Of a stretch of DNA of 6,929 nucleotides, positions 5,970-6,929 are shown one piece after another. How positions within the stretch are numbered: position 1 is the first letter of the stretch; each line of letters opens with the position of its first letter. The stretch is taken from positions 27,478-34,406 of the forward strand of contig JAHFRO010000024.1 of the NCBI GenBank assembly GCA_023266245.1, written 5' to 3'. Source of the DNA: Betaproteobacteria bacterium. GTDB taxonomy: Bacteria; Pseudomonadota; Gammaproteobacteria; Burkholderiales; SG8-41. The translations under genes were made by a program, and so were the position numbers. The notes under the pieces were generated by a model. It was not told where the DNA came from, did no database searches, and was given only the letters and a program-made list of their open reading frames with translations.

Positions 5970-6929
5970 TCAGGAACCCCGTGTTACGGCGCGCTCGCGC
6001 AGCGCCCCAAGCTCATCGGCAAGCTTGTCCACGACCGGCTCCCAGCGCCGGTCCTCGCCCTGGCGAAACAGCCTCGCGGAAGGATACCATGGCATCGTTT
6101 CACCGCTTAAGCCGTAACGCCACTCCGGGCTGCACGAAAGCAGCACCCACACCGGCCGCCCGAGCGCGCCTGCAAGGTGCGCGTTGGTGTTGTCGACGCT
6201 CACGACGAGGTCGAGCGCGCAAATCAGGGCGGCCAGCTCGTCGAGATCGTCGGTCACTTCGGGGAAGCTCCGGATCGCCACCGCGGCGCCGCGGAGTTCC
6301 GACGGAGCGACTCCGTGCTGGAGACTTACAAAGGCGAGTTCCGGCCGCAGCAACGGGGTGAGCAGCCCCAATGCCACCGAGCGCAGATGGCTGCGCGTCT
6401 TGGGTGTCCCGCCGCGCCAGGACAATCCGATTGCGAGCTTGCCATTCGCCGCACCGAACCGGGTCCGCCACTCGCGCACGCGCCGGGCATCGGCCTGCAA
6501 ATAGGGGCCCGTCCACGGAAAAGCCAAGCGCTCCGGCCGGAACCTAAGCGGCAGGCTGCCGATCGGGACCTGATAGTGAATCGGGGCGAATCGGGTAAGC
6601 CAATCCGTCGGGTCTTCCTTTTTCCCGCCGCGCACCATCGCCCGGGGGAACGAGCGGCGAAACAACGCCTCCAGCCGATCGCTGCATTCGATCACGACCC
6701 GGCCCGCGGCAGCGATGAGATCGGGAAGGCAGGACGCGAACATGATTTCGTCGCCCAGCCCCTGCTCGGCGTGCACCAATATCGTCTTCTCATGCAACGG
6801 CTCGCCGTCCCAGCGCGGCAGACCGAAGTCGCGGGCCTGGGTGCCCGTCGCCGCAAAGCGCTTCTCGTACTCGGCCCAACCGCCGCGAAAATCCCCCTTG
6901 AGCAGAAATGCGTACGCGCGGTTGATGAC
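5970..6929 (-). CDS. TPR-glycosyltransferase paralogue, C-terminal part (5' end outside window)
   Basis: The frame is open to the right edge, giving 319 residues of a longer protein. The first 40 (INRAYAFLLKGDFRGGW, then AEYEKRF to LPRW) match the last TPR and linker of the two complete paralogues, so the missing part is presumably a TPR array. The GT9-like domain then shows ILVHAEQGLGDEIMFAS from 50, IGLSWRGG at 167, FVSLQHG at 200, DDLDELAALI at 227, SVDNTNAHLAGALG at 244 and WYPSARLFRQ at 281. Unlike the other two, it keeps the Asp (Asp246) of the usual SVDT/SVDN motif. A TTG at 6797 could be mistaken for a start, but it lies inside the conserved domain. The stop overlaps nothing and touches the methyltransferase ATG. 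Function is presumed sugar transfer with unknown donor and acceptor. Confidence 0.88.
   Translation of the reverse strand, partial: VINRAYAFLLKGDFRGGWAEYEKRFAATGTQARDFGLPRWDGEPLHEKTILVHAEQGLGDEIMFASCLPDLIAAAGRVVIECSDRLEALFRRSFPRAMVRGGKKEDPTDWLTRFAPIHYQVPIGSLPLRFRPERLAFPWTGPYLQADARRVREWRTRFGAANGKLAIGLSWRGGTPKTRSHLRSVALGLLTPLLRPELAFVSLQHGVAPSELRGAAVAIRSFPEVTDDLDELAALICALDLVVSVDNTNAHLAGALGRPVWVLLSCSPEWRYGLSGETMPWYPSARLFRQGEDRRWEPVVDKLADELGALRERAVTRGS

Noticed and set aside
5466..6110. 214-residue plus-strand open frame
   Set aside because: It is antisense to the SAM methyltransferase and the adjoining glycosyltransferase end, and has no recognisable domain.
1..6929. CRISPR arrays, insertion sequences, tRNA or rRNA genes
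   Set aside because: No regularly spaced repeats, transposase motifs, terminal inverted repeats or RNA-gene signatures were seen on either strand.

Overview
The window looks like accessory chromosome from a Gram-negative proteobacterium, most likely a beta- or gammaproteobacterium. The evidence is type IVa prepilins with the PilD-type FTLIE N-terminus, sigma-54 promoters in front of both pilin genes, and moderately high GC. The species cannot be read from the sequence. Every supportable gene lies on the minus strand, so transcription runs from right to left.

Right part (6929 to 1099): a compact run of five genes. First is the C-terminal part of a TPR-glycosyltransferase cut by the window edge (5970-6929). 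It abuts a class I SAM methyltransferase (5352-5969). A TylF/macrocin-O-methyltransferase-like enzyme follows (4512-5303), then two complete TPR-glycosyltransferases (2736-4454 and 1099-2682). Gaps are 0 to 57 bases with no visible terminator, so this is probably one operon whose promoter lies beyond the right edge. The three TPR-glycosyltransferases are paralogues sharing a C-terminal GT9-like (heptosyltransferase-like) domain.

Middle (677-1098): 422 bases without a convincing gene. It holds the sigma-54 promoter of the downstream pilin, a full CRP/Vfr-type palindrome and a cluster of GTGACG repeats that could be activator sites.

Left part (676 to 1): a complete type IV pilin gene (257-676), a hairpin and a rho-independent terminator, then a second sigma-54 promoter driving a second pilin gene of which only the first 26 codons are in the window.

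Taken together, the window joins independently promoted pilin genes to a cassette of TPR-guided glycosyltransferases and small-molecule-type O-methyltransferases. The most interesting reading, which is inference, is a glycosylation island that decorates the pilin (or another surface protein or polysaccharide) with methylated sugars, with the TPR domains selecting the protein acceptor as in the flagellin transferase FlmG of Caulobacter.
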